In this document: positions 1 to 10,544 of the stretch, one piece after another
How positions within the stretch are numbered: position 1 is the stretch's first letter
Layout of the letters: each line of letters starts with the position of its first letter
Assembly: GCA_025642075.2 (NCBI GenBank)
Contig: JAODUO010000430.1
Coordinates: 110,001-174,000 of the forward strand
Reading direction: 5' to 3'
Origin: Ridgeia piscesae
Lineage: Eukaryota > Annelida > Polychaeta > Sabellida > Siboglinidae
DNA length: 64,000 nucleotides
Notes under the pieces: generated by a model
What the model saw: the letters and a program-made list of their open reading frames with translations, nothing else
What the model was told of the DNA's origin: nothing
Databases searched by the model: none
Position numbers and translations under genes: made by a program

Positions 1-54
1 ATGACAAAATACTTTATACATTATAAAGACAAGGTGTGTTTCCGACACTACCCG

Positions 55-165
<111 letters not shown>

Positions 166-214
166 AATTTATTTGTATAGCGCTTTACATAAATGTACAA
201 ATAGCAGCTAAAAT

Positions 215-581
215 TGGATGATAAATTATTATTAAAATAAATTTTAAAAAATATGGATGATAAATTATTATTAAAATAAATATATACATATGTATATATA
301 AACATTATAAATATAAGCCTATACATGAAACAGTAAAATAAAATAACACAGTGGTTATATTACTTATTATTCCTCAGTATGCTAAAATAAAAAATAAAAC
401 AGAAAGTATATGATTAAACAAAACAAAAACATAGCAAATCTGTCATAAAAATTATCATACTAAAATGCTAATAATGATACTAATTGCGTAATAATTATGT
501 GATATGAATAGTATAACTTATGGGTAAATGTATGCCAGTAAAATTCACATGATCACGTCACAGAAACGCTAATCTAAACAG
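215..581. other. AT-rich stretch without recognisable gene
   Basis: I see no coding potential here. The segment ends in a possible 3' splice acceptor (…aaacag at 576-581) for the exon that follows. Confidence 0.5.
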
Positions 582-867
582 GTGTGTCGTATTAATAGCA
601 ACTTGTTGTCCGTGTGTGCGCCAGAGAACTGCGGCAGACACTTCAACACGGACTGCATGTTTGAGATGAAGATCGCAAGACGGTTCCGCGCCTTCTTCGT
701 GCGCGTCGGTTACACAGCTCGGTATACGGCAGCCCGCGAGAGGGCACCACTGGTCGGTCTACGCGCCCAAATCCGGTGCAAGACGTACGTGCCACGTCGC
801 GTACACTGCGGCTTTGAGAACGCGGCTGATGTGATGGAGCGGGTGCGCAAAGACCTGGCGGTGAGAG
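582..867 (+). CDS. Unidentified gene, candidate exon A
   Basis: The open frame of 95 codons plus one base is clearly more GC-rich than its surroundings. It contains a cysteine-bearing N-terminal part (CAPENCGRHF), an Arg-rich middle (RRVHCGFENAADVMERVRKD) and no low-complexity sequence. It is bounded by an AG at 580-581 and by GTATGA at 868, giving phase 0 in and phase 1 out; the phase 1 exit matches the next candidate exon (KDLAVR-G-GVVLH across the junction). Any earlier exons are outside the window. I do not recognise the family, so no function is proposed. The exon call rests on composition, open frame and phase agreement only. Confidence 0.5.
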
Positions 868-1801
868 GTATGATGTGTGCCTATATCGGACTGGTCCTGT
901 TGGTCTGGTGTTTCCCTCGTGGAGTGGAGAAGGATTCAAACGTAGAATTAGTATAATTTGACAAGATAAAAATTATGCTTAAATAGTGCTGTACGGTAGC
1001 TCACACAGACGACTAGCTAACGTAATACTCTACTTACTTATATAAATATTTACTTATACTTATATACTTAAAATAGTGCCTTACGGTACAATAGCCACGT
1101 CAGCTGCGCACATGGATCTTGACTTGAAGGTGTTTTGTTCTCTCTCCTGGAAGAATTTGTTTTAGAAAATGGAATGATTATGTACATGACATTTCTTGAA
1201 AGGTGGCTCCTCGATAGCGACTAGCATGGTCTTAGAGGAGTCTACTGACCGTATGTTGTATTACTAATTATTATATATATTACCATGTTTGTTGTGATTG
1301 TTATATTTGTATTGATTCTGATTTGTTTCACATGGATGAAGTGTATGCGTTAATAAAAAACGTCACTCATTCATTCATTAATAATATAACATTTATTTCT
1401 CCTGCGTCAATTGACTGAGAGGGTATATATAACGAAATATTTAACGAATACAAAAACGGCGCCTATTGTAAGGATGGGGATGTGATCGGCTTGAGCATTT
1501 GGGAATTTTAGATATTGTTGCAAATTAAATTGTTCTGTGCAATGTTAACGGAGAGATTCTGCGCGTATGACATACACGTTTTGATAAGTATTCATTGTAA
1601 GTTAACTGTAGCGTGATGTGAAGTCATTTGAACACACATTGAAATAACTTTCAAACAGTTAAACAGTACTAACGTATGACAAAACATTACTTTTTTTAAA
1701 TCAAAGTAAAAATGTGCTAAAGATCGTCTCAGGTTATGAACGCCAGTAGCAGTACAATATGGCGAAGGCTTGAACAATGTTGTGTACTCATTATCCGGTA
1801 G
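868..1801 (+). other. Intron of the unidentified gene
   Basis: AT-rich. A short direct repeat (core 'acggta', near 993 and 1083) and an AATAAA followed by a (TCAT)n tail at about 1350-1380 suggest the end of a small retroposon. No coding sequence seen. Confidence 0.4.
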
Positions 1802-1970
1802 GTGGTGTCGTCTTGCACGCGGAGACAGTGGCTCTGCCAGAATGGATGACCAAGAAAGAACTGCAGGAGAAGGGAGACCGGACGTTCTTTGACGGCGAAT
1901 GGTACTTCGTGCCGGACCAGGACGGCAACGAAATGGGTCCTTTCCGCCATACACTACTATATGCCGTCAG
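1802..1970 (+). CDS. Unidentified gene, candidate exon B
   Basis: The reading frame continues from exon A (phase 1 in, phase 2 out). It encodes an acidic, tryptophan-bearing segment with LPEWMTKKEL, then DGEWYFVPDQDGNEMGPFR, ending at a GTAAAT donor. The composition looks coding: GC-rich, balanced amino acids and no simple repeat. The last 40 bases plus the donor are duplicated about 240 bp downstream (see the duplication entry). I do not recognise the protein family. Confidence 0.5.
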
Positions 1971-2238
1971 GTAAATGACAGTAGCGAGTCCACGCGCGCA
2001 GATGGAGAGGGAGAGGGAGAGGGAGAGGGAGAGGGAGAGGGAGAGGGAGACGGAGACGGAGACGGAGACGGAGACGGAGACGGAGACGGAGACGGAGACG
2101 GAGACGGAGACGGAGACGGAGACGGAGACGGAGACGGAGACGGAGACGGAGACGGAGACGGAGACGGAGAAATGGGTCCTTTCCGCCATACACTACTATA
2201 TGCCGATAGGTAAATGACAGTAGTGATTCCACTCGCGC
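1929..2238 (+). repeat. Duplicated exon end and splice donor flanking a GGAGAG/GGAGAC hexamer array
   Basis: 1929-1997 and 2168-2238 are near-identical direct copies: both contain aaatgggtcctttccgcc, then the exon end and a GTAAATGACAGTAG donor context. Between them lie about 6 GGAGAG units and then about 22 GGAGAC units. Either copy of the donor leaves the same phase 2 end (…AG/GTAAAT). Copy 1 is in frame with exon B. Confidence 0.85.
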
Positions 2239-2274
2239 ACCCACTGCGAATGAATTGTGGGCGTGTGCGTCTCT

Positions 2275-2277
<3 letters not shown>

Positions 2278-2353
<76 letters not shown>

Positions 2354-2458
2354 GGAGGGGAGGAGGGAGGAGAGGGAGAGGGAGGGAGGGAGGGAGGGAG
2401 GGAGAGGGAGGGAGGGAGGGAGGGAGGGAGGGAGGGAGGGAGGGAGGGAGGGAGGTGA
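2278..2458. repeat. (GA)n then (GGGA)n microsatellites
   Basis: A pure GA run is followed by GGGA/GGAG repeats. Overlapping poly-Arg/Glu and poly-Ser/Pro reading frames are artefacts. Confidence 0.95.
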
Positions 2459-2684
2459 GAAATGAGTTTAAAAGTAATACTGAATATGTTCTGGTATATA
2501 TAACCCATATAAGTTCATCTTTCAAAAGCATTACTCCATATTTGTTGATTCATATATTTCCCAAACAAAAAACCAACCGTTCACAACCATCCACGATATT
2601 AGAAAGTCTGATATACATTTTCAGTTGCATTTCCTCTTTGTTTGTTTGTTGATCCACACTCTACAACATCGCGTTCCCTTGTAG

Positions 2685-2778
2685 GATCTACTTCGACGCC
2701 GTAACGACTCCGATAAGTCAACGATCCTCGCTCTATCAACTCTACAAGTATCGATGTTGTTCCTGTTCCATTTCGTGA
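2685..2778 (+). CDS. Unidentified gene, candidate terminal exon C
   Basis: The acceptor 'ccttgtag' is followed by a frame that fits phase 2 from exon B (AG+G gives Arg, then IYFDAVTTPIS) and ends in TGA at 2776-2778. Exons A, B and C together make 549 bases, 183 codons including the stop. The Cys/Ser-rich last residues look less protein-like, and an internal GTATCG donor near 2747 could lead elsewhere, so this is the weakest of the three exons. Confidence 0.35.
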
Positions 2779-4428
2779 CAACGAGCTCTGCCATAGCCGA
2801 CAGCCTCGTCTACTCACTCTTGCTCAACGCAGGGATGCGTTGTAAAATCCTACCTAGAACTGCAAGAGGCCTAGGCCGCGGAGACCCAGCATGTGCGCGT
2901 TTCGTGCAAGTCCAACGTGTTCAATGTCATTTACGCCCGTGGGAACAGATATATTTCCGCATATCATACCATAAAACGTGGTGAACTAGTCGTAATACTA
3001 GATATTAGTTTTTTATTTATAATTTGTATTTCCTAGCCTAACATCTTATATACCTTGTTATGAGTGATTTTCTTAGAACTCACTCGGACGTCCAAGATGT
3101 ACTTATTCGCTTTATCTATTAAGGCGACGAACAATGCTCAAGTCTACCATGATACGAGCAATTCGCAGGCGATGGCTATTACGAATATCGAGATTTGTCG
3201 TCGTCTATGTTGCATTTGAATCATTATAATGTATACGATATAGGGTATGTCATTGAATGTTCTTAATGTTATTCTTTGCCTTAAGAAATTGTCGCAATGG
3301 CGGTGGTTGCGATGCATCCTTCTCGCACTATGCAAGCACTCATTCGTGTGTGCACGACGCACTCACATTCTGCCGTAAATATACGTGTAAATATCATAGA
3401 CGGTCGTTTCGATCGTTTAATTCCACCGACCGCCATTTGCAAATCTAGCGGCGGAAGTGAGTGCCTGGGTAGAGAAACGTGTGTCTGTGTGCGTGGTAGG
3501 GGAATGATCATGATTTTGTATTCTGCATTATGAAGAATTCGTAACTAGCACTGTGCAGAGTTCTACGCCGTCACGACGAGACCAAATATAATGATCTAGA
3601 CAGTTTGCACGATGACGGTTTTAGACCTTCCAGGCTTTATATCATTTTTTATTGAATTATACAGGGCCTACATTAACGCAAAAATGCAACAAGTTCGATG
3701 TTTCATTAAGTAATCAAACAAATGATAGCCAACGGAAATTTACGACGACCTTGTGCAATTCTTTATTGGTAATGGTGACAAAAATAGGACGGATTCGTGC
3801 ATCAAGTATGGCTATTTTTTCTAAACACAACTTCTTGGATTGTTTAGAAACTATCGACGGCTAAACGATCATGGCGAACAATCATGAAAGTAACTGAGAT
3901 CTAAAAGACAAATTCAAAACATTCAACTCCAACAAAAGGTGGTGGCAATACAGTATGTTTTAATCTTCGAGCAAGGTACAAACACACATTTTGGGTGTGA
4001 ACCATTATTACCGACGGTATGTCCAGTTAGTTCCCTGCCGGTCACAGCTTTAAGAGTTCAAATACTTCGTTGGTGTCCATAACTAAAGTGTTATAACACT
4101 GTGTCACCCGTTTTTGCTGTTTAGCCCCTTTCAACCATTGTCCAAACGTAAGAATGACATTTAAAGGATATGTGACCATGATTTAGCAGCTCGGAGCCAA
4201 GGCATATTTTAAATAATTGTTGAAACTTGAATATCATTGACCACTGAGCGCAGCAATATTACGTTCGGGTTGCAATTTGGTTTAACTAGCACCTATCTAC
4301 TCAATGTAAATGTTTTCTCACATTTACTTTATCAACAGACATTTCTGCGAGAGAAAATGAATATGGTGTCATGTTATAAATGGTAGGCATTATACATGTC
4401 ATTTGTATGCGTGTTCGAAATAAAAACG
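2779..4428. other. Intergenic, nothing recognised
   Basis: No convincing exon, repeat or RNA gene was seen. Short open frames here are scattered and lack protein-like composition. Confidence 0.4.
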
Positions 4429-4545
4429 TTAAGTTATATTACACCCATTTACATCACAGTTCTGACACGTGTGGGTTTTCTTCTGGGTGATAGGGACATG
4501 CATCTCCAAATGGTTTCTTCGTGAGACCTGTTCTTCCCCAGTACC
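4429..4545 (-). pseudogene. Remnant of the last zinc finger(s) beyond the 51-bp array
   Basis: On the minus strand, in frame with the unit frame that reads PFTYDTGEELVS, the array gives way to NHLEMHVP followed by KTHTCQNCDVNG and a stop. This looks like the back half of one C2H2 finger, a linker and the C-x2-C start of another. The 51-bp array is therefore flanked by finger sequence on both sides and expanded inside a finger-coding exon. The stretch is separated from the main frame by several frameshifts and a stop at 6156. Confidence 0.55.
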
Positions 4546-6640
4546 ACATGGGAATGGTAAATGGTTACTTCCTGAGACCAGTTCTTCGCCAGTGTCATAA
4601 GTAAATGGCAAATGGATACTTCGTGAGACCTGTTCTTCCCCAGTACCACATGGGAATGGTAAATGGTTACTTCCTGAGACCAGTTCTTCCCAGTGTCATA
4701 GGAATGGCAAATGGATACTTCGTGAGACCTGTTCTTCCCCAGTACCACATGGAATGGCAAATGGTTACTTCGTGAGACCAGTTCTTCCCCAGTACCACAT
4801 GGGAATGGTAAATGGTTACTTCGTGAGACCAGTTCTTCGCCAGTTTCATAAGTGAATGGCAAATGGATACTTCGTGAGACCTGTTCTTCCCCAGTACCAC
4901 ATGGGAATGGCAAATGGTTACTTCGTGAGACCAGTTCTTCACCAGTTTCATAAGTGAATGGCAAATGGTTACTTCGTGAGACCAGTTCTTCACCATTTTC
5001 ATAAGTGAATGGCAAATGGATATTTCGTGAGACCTTTTCGTCACCAGTACCACATTGTAATGGCAAATGGTTACTTCGTGAGACCAGTTCTTCACCAGTT
5101 TCATAAGTGAATGGCAAATGGATACTTCGTGAGACCTTTTCCCCAGTACCACATTGTAATGGCAAATGGTTACTTCGTGAGACCAGTTCTTCACCAGTCA
5201 CAAGTGAATGGCAAATGGTTACTTCGTGAGACCAGTTCTTCACCAGTTTCATAAGTGAATGGCAAATGGATACTTCGTGAGACCTGTTCTTCACCAGTAC
5301 CACATTGTAATGGCAAATGGTTACTTCGTGAGACCAGTTCTTCACCAGTTTCATAAGTGAATGGCAAATGGATACTTCGTGAGACCTGTTCTTCCCCAGT
5401 ACCACATTGTAATGGCAAATGGTTACTTCGTGAGACCAGTTCTTCACCAGTTTCACAAGTGAATGGCAAATGGATACTTCGTGAGACCTGTTCTTCCCCA
5501 GTACCACATTGTAATGGCAAATGGTTACTTCGTGAGACCTGTTCTTCACCAGTTTCACAGTGAATGGCAAATGGATACTTCGTGAGACCTGTTCTTCCCC
5601 AGTTTCATAAGTAATGGCAAATGGTTACTTCGTGAGACCTGTTCCCAGTTCTAAGTGAATGGTAAATGGTTACTTCGTGAGACCTGTTCCCAGTTTCATG
5701 TGAATGGCAAATGGATACTTCGTGAGACCTGTTCGCCAGTTTCATAAGTGAATGGTAACTGCTTACTTCGTGAGACCTGTTCGCCAGTTTCATAAGTGAA
5801 TGGTAACTGGTTACTTCGTGAGACCTGTTCGCCAGTTTCATAAGTGACTGGCAAATGGATACTTCGTGAGATCGTCATGTAATGGCAATGTACTTCGTGA
5901 GACCTGTTCCCAGTATCAAGTGAATGGAAATGGTTACTTCGTGAGACCTGTTCACCAGTTTCATAAGTGACTGGCAAATGGATACTTCGTGAGACCTGTT
6001 CGTCACCAGTACCACATTGTAATGGCAAATGGATACTTCGTGAGACCATTTCTTCACCAGTTGCATGCGTGAATGGCAAATGGATACTTCGTGAGACCTG
6101 TTCGTCACCAGTATCACATTGTAATGGCAAATGGTTACTTCGTGAGACCATTTCTTCACCAGTTACATGGTGAATGGCAAATGGTTACTTCGTGAGACCA
6201 GTTCTTCACCAGATTCATAAGTGACTGGCAAATGGATACTTCGTGAGATCTGTTCGCCACCAATATCACATGGGAATGGTAACTGGTTACTCCGTGAGAC
6301 CTGTTCATCACCAGTGCCACATTGGAATGACAAATGCTTATTTCGCGATACCTGTTCTCCACCAGTATCACATGGCAAATGGTTACTCGTGATACCTGTT
6401 CTTCACCAGTATCACATGGCAAATGGTTACTTCGTGATACCTGTTCTCCACCAGTATCACATGGCAAATGGTTACTTCGTGATACCTGTTCTCCACCAGT
6501 ATCACATGGCAAATGGTTACTTCGTGATACCTGTTCTTCACCAGTATCTAAGGTGAACGGTAAATGGTTACTTCGTGATACCTGTTTTTCACCAGTATCA
6601 CACTGGAATGGCACATCCTGAGTGTGGAGACGGATATGAC
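4490..6640 (-). repeat. 51-bp minisatellite derived from a C2H2 zinc-finger unit, about 40 copies
   Basis: The unit is 51 bp (17 codons). On the minus strand it reads, with variants, PF-x-x-x-TGEEQVSRSNHL. Compared with the fingers upstream (PF-x-CDTCGKQFS….L..H…H) it keeps the start and core of a finger but has lost the second cysteine and the whole H-x3-H plus linker. Units differ by substitutions and by 1-12 base indels, so the frame changes repeatedly. Two alternating subtypes (GEELVSRSN and GEEQVSRSI) recur in order over 4600-5600, which suggests that two-unit blocks were amplified. Copies at 6360-6560 are shortened to about 42 bp. Confidence 0.9.
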
Positions 6641-7691
6641 ATTTCCAGCTATGGCGGTGTGAAAACTGTCTGCCACACGTATTACATGTGAATGGTGTCT
6701 CCCGAGTGTGAATGCGGATATGAGTCGTCAGGGTACTTCCGTTTGCGAATTGTTTCCCACATGTGTTACATTTGAATGGTTTCTCACCAGTGTGGATACG
6801 GGTATGTGCTTCCAAAGAGCCAATTTGTGAGAACCGTTTGCCACATGTATCACATTGTACTGACTTCTCCCCTGTGTGGATACGGATGTGACTCTTCAAA
6901 TAAAAAATGTTTGAGAAATGTGCACCACAGGTATCACATTTGAAGGGTTTTTCCTCGTTTTCCCCATGCTGTTGACGGATGTGTTTCAACAAACTGCCAG
7001 GTCGGGTGTATTGGCCACCACAAATACCGCATTTGAGTGGTTTTTCCGCATTTTCCCAAGTGTGTTGGCGCATGTGTCTCGAGTAACTAGAACGTTGGGT
7101 GTATTGTCTACCACATATATCGCATTTTATGGGATTTGCCTCAATTTTCCTAGTGGGGCGGCAGCTGTGTTTCGACAAAGTGTAACGACGGGTGTATCGT
7201 TCACCACAGATATCGCATTTGAAGGGTTTTTCCTCAGTTTCCCTAGTGTGGTGGCCGATGTGTCCCAACAAATCACCACGTCGGTGGTATTGTCGACCAC
7301 AGATACCACATTCGAAGGGTTTTTCATCAGTTTCCCTAGTGTGATGGCGGATGTGTCTAAACAGATTACCTTGTTGTAAGAACTGTGCAGCCCAGGTATC
7401 ATATTTGTAGCTTTTCTCCCCTTTCGTGGTATGTTTATGTACATTCGTGGTTTCTCCTTGGGAGCCTTGTTCATCGCGTGTGTCACATTCGACAGGTTCT
7501 TGCCCACTGTGTGTACGGACCTGTCTCTTCAAATGTCCACGTGATGGAAATTGTCGCCCATTCACGAAGGATTTCTCATAGTTGTGGCTGCACATGTGTG
7601 CAGCTAAACTAGCAGTGTGTAAAAAGGGTTTTCCACAAACGCCACAAACGAACTGTTTACCAGCAGTATGAATTTGCTCATTTGCAGACAT
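6156..7691 (-). CDS. C2H2 zinc-finger protein with a repeat-derived C-terminal tail
   Basis: The open frame gives about 511 residues from the ATG at 7691 (MSANEQIH); the frame is open further upstream, so an upstream exon may exist. Counting from that ATG, the first finger is intact (CGVCGKPF…H-x3-H), the next three are degenerate (missing Cys or the first His), and about eight more follow. Of these, the one beginning CDICGERY lacks the last His; the others keep C-x2-C and H-x3/4-H. Several linkers are long (HTRETEEKPF), others are the classic HTGEKPF. After the finger with CNTCGRQFSHRHSW the protein runs into the 51-bp array: first in-frame CDTGEEQVSRSNHLP units, then a frameshifted version, ending at a stop at 6156. 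The family normally binds DNA in the nucleus; the target is unknown. The intact fingers argue for a functional or recently functional gene, while the tail is not a zinc-binding structure. Confidence 0.8.
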   Translation of the reverse strand: MSANEQIHTAGKQFVCGVCGKPFLHTASLAAHMCSHNYEKSFVNGRQFPSRGHLKRQVRTHSGQEPVECDTRDEQGSQGETTNVHKHTTKGEKSYKYDTWAAQFLQQGNLFRHIRHHTRETDEKPFECGICGRQYHRRGDLLGHIGHHTRETEEKPFKCDICGERYTRRYTLSKHSCRPTRKIEANPIKCDICGRQYTQRSSYSRHMRQHTWENAEKPLKCGICGGQYTRPGSLLKHIRQQHGENEEKPFKCDTCGAHFSNIFYLKSHIRIHTGEKSVQCDTCGKRFSQIGSLEAHTRIHTGEKPFKCNTCGKQFANGSTLTTHIRIHTRETPFTCNTCGRQFSHRHSWKCHIRLHTQDVPFQCDTGEKQVSRSNHLPFTLDTGEEQVSRSNHLPCDTGGEQVSRSNHLPCDTGGEQVSRSNHLPCDTGEEQVSRVTICHVILVENRYREISICHSNVALVMNRSHGVTSYHSHVILVANRSHEVSICQSLMNLVKNWSHEVTICHSPCNW

Positions 7692-9800
7692 ATTGAAAAT
7701 ACTGCCGTTTTTCAAAATTACAATGGTAGGCTTTAGTCCAGCACCTATCCACCCACTCTTGCGTCTTCAAAGCAGCAAGACAATTTATAACCTCTGAACT
7801 AGCGTATCACTGTGTCAGTACATAAATACATGGCAGAAGAAAATTACAGCCATTAAAGAGGTTAAAGTACACACGTCACACGTGAATGGAACCTGTCTGG
7901 CCTCACTGGTGCATGGGTAGTTTTAATGTACTCCCCTGAAGAGGCTTTTTCAATAGGTGTCAAACTGAAAAGGATTTTAACCAGTCTTAGACAGTAGCGA
8001 GTGATTCAGTTTGCTCCACGAGTATCACACTCGAACAAATTCAACAGTTAGAGGCAGTTTGTGTCTGTTTAAATGGGAACACTGTCCAATGTGTTACACA
8101 GTGTCAAGTTTTCTTCTGTTCCTGATGACAAACATGTCGGCATTCAGAGAGTTGGCGTGGTGTCGCTTGCTTGGTTGTTGTCAACGTGTGAGAGTCTTTA
8201 CAGCTGGATCACTTCTGTGTAGTCACGTCAGACATAACCAGCAGCTGTCAAAAGACATCACCGTCACCTGGAACAATGTAAGACAGTTGATGACACAACA
8301 TCACACTTGTGAAAACACTTTGAAATGATACTCTATCTGGTATGTTCTATTGCCAGTTAAACTAAATTCTTAGTTGCACATATCTAGTTGAACATGATAA
8401 AGTAATTATAAAGTAATGGCTTTGACTTATAATTAGGAATGCTGATTTTTATCTAGAGGAGATGTTTCGGGGTATATATAGTTTGCTCATTTTGGTCTGT
8501 AATATAATAACTTGAAGTAGAAACTATAACAAATATTCAAGCAATAGCACCCAATAATTGGTTGAACAAAACACAACGTAATAAGAACAGCATTAATAGG
8601 ATTAAATTTAATAGTAATGAATCTACATTACTGCTGCAATACCATAGCGATTCAATGGTGGTTAGAAGCGTGTTATCATGCCAACTATTATTTTTACACA
8701 AACCTATCCTTGGCCTGTGGGCTTAGTGGTTGCACTGCACACTATTGATCTTAAACCTTCTTAGTTTAAGTGTGAATCAGAATATGTTATTCAGCCATAA
8801 AATATATTTTATTTACCGCATTTAAATGTAAACATGTGTAGTCAGAGAGATACATATTAAGGCATTATACATGGCTGAAACATAACAAACACCCTGTTAT
8901 TTAAATGCATTTTTTTAAATAATATAGCAATCAGTTTTGTATTAAATATGATGTTCTATGTAATCAGCATTATTCACAGCATTTGAACACTAACTTACTA
9001 ACTCACTAACATTAACTAATTACTAACAATAAATAACATCAAACAAGCAAAATAATACACTAACAGTTTATTGAGAGGAAAATATACTCAGTCACAGTCA
9101 CTGTTCACTGTTATTTTCGTTCAGCTGCAGAACAAACATACAAAATTACCGCTATGGTAATTTAAGAATGTAATACATTTGTGTAAATATAAGGCGACAG
9201 CATGTTGATATGCGAAGAACTAATTACACTACGACTACGAGTCTGCTGAAATATCGTGCATGTCTGCGCACGCATGAATTGATCGTTACCATGGAAACAA
9301 CGAGGCTTGACAGTTGACAAAGTCAAACTCAAGGGTTTTCGGCAATCACATGTTCAACGTATAGCACTATTGTCCTGTTTTTGTGTAGCACATGTGTTCG
9401 TGGCGACATGTACTAAATTTTCTTGAGAAGATAAGTTAAAAATCAACCACCAAGTCAAATGCGTCCCGGCGACCTTTATACTGCACTTGTTTATCGCCCA
9501 CAGCCACTACTCGCCTACCATATCTATTCCATGTGAGACAGGATATAAGTAGTAAACTGAATATTAAATGTTCAATCAACACCCACTGGTATGTGGTGAA
9601 TCACCACGAAATCGACTTTGCATCAAACTTTTGACATCACAAAACTCTGCACATCAACTTCACGAAGACGGTACTTCTTTAAAAAGTCTCACGCTCACGC
9701 TTCGCCTAGAAGGTAATAAAAAAGCAAACGTGCTGCCACCTTGCGGCGCTTGGATAATCTAGGATAGGTAAAAAACGTTTTCTGGACACATCTTTTTGTA
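7692..9800. other. Region upstream of the zinc-finger gene, no gene recognised
   Basis: This may contain non-coding 5' exons and the promoter of the minus-strand zinc-finger gene. Apart from an RFX-like X-box at 9285-9298, I see no identifiable element. Confidence 0.4.
9285..9298. promoter_or_regulatory. RFX X-box-like palindrome
   Basis: GTTACCATGGAAAC fits the X-box pattern GTTNCC-ATGG-NAAC bound by RFX factors. It lies about 1.6 kb upstream of the zinc-finger start codon in a locally CpG-containing stretch. A single occurrence can arise by chance. Confidence 0.35.
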
Positions 9801-9815
9801 CATACACTAAGGCCC

Positions 9816-10062
9816 TGCGCGGGCTGGAAATATGAGCCCGCCCCGCAAATTACAATTCAGCCCGCAGCGCGCCCCGCATATTGGTCATCTCCTGGCCCGC
9901 AACCCGCCCCGTCCCGCAGTAACTTGGCCCGCAGTCAGCCCGCACCGCAAATTTTGCCACATCATAGCCCGCAGCCCGCCCCGCCCCGCAATGACTTGGC
10001 CCGCAGCCCGCACCGCCCCGCAGCTCGGCCCGCAGTAATTTTTCAAAAGTCAGCCTGCAGCC
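9816..10062. repeat. GCCCGC-rich interspersed repeat block
   Basis: The block has many short GCCCGC/CCCCGC repeats. Its left end, gcgcgggctg…gagcccgc, is a small inverted repeat. A related piece occurs at 14096-14150 in the same orientation, so this is part of a dispersed element. Confidence 0.6.
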
Positions 10063-10544
10063 TATAACAGATTGAACAGATAGCATGGAATAATAAAAAA
10101 TAACTAATCCTTATTGATTTTACTTAATTAATTTTATTAATTAAATTTCATTATTTTATTGATTAAAATACTTTTAATTGGGTATCCGAATTAATATATG
10201 GCTAGTTATATTTTATATTCACCTTGTCTTTTTTAACCATTTTAATTACTTGAAATTCAATAAACCACATTTTTCAGTCAGACAGAAATAATTATGTTGG
10301 AAGTCACTGTAGTCATTCACCATGACAACACTGAGCATACCAGATAAGCTAATATCCACTAACAAGTAGTCAGTTGTCACCTCTGACTAAGGTGGACCCA
10401 GCTGCAATTAGCAACAACAGGCCGCTTTTGCAGTGGCCTGCCTGTCTTTTTATCTCTTTGCTTCAATGCCCCTTGCCCTGTTCTAACCAGCCCTGCTAGA
10501 TGGCAACTGCTAAGGCTATTGTGTCAGTGCCTCAGTGGCACGGG

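Noticed and set aside
643..939. Minus-strand frame over exon A
   Set aside because: Shadow of the plus-strand frame in a GC-rich segment; the plus frame has phase-matched neighbours and the minus frame does not.
6156..6600. Repeat-derived tail of the zinc-finger protein as extra functional fingers
   Set aside because: Units lack the second Cys and both His residues, so they cannot bind zinc.
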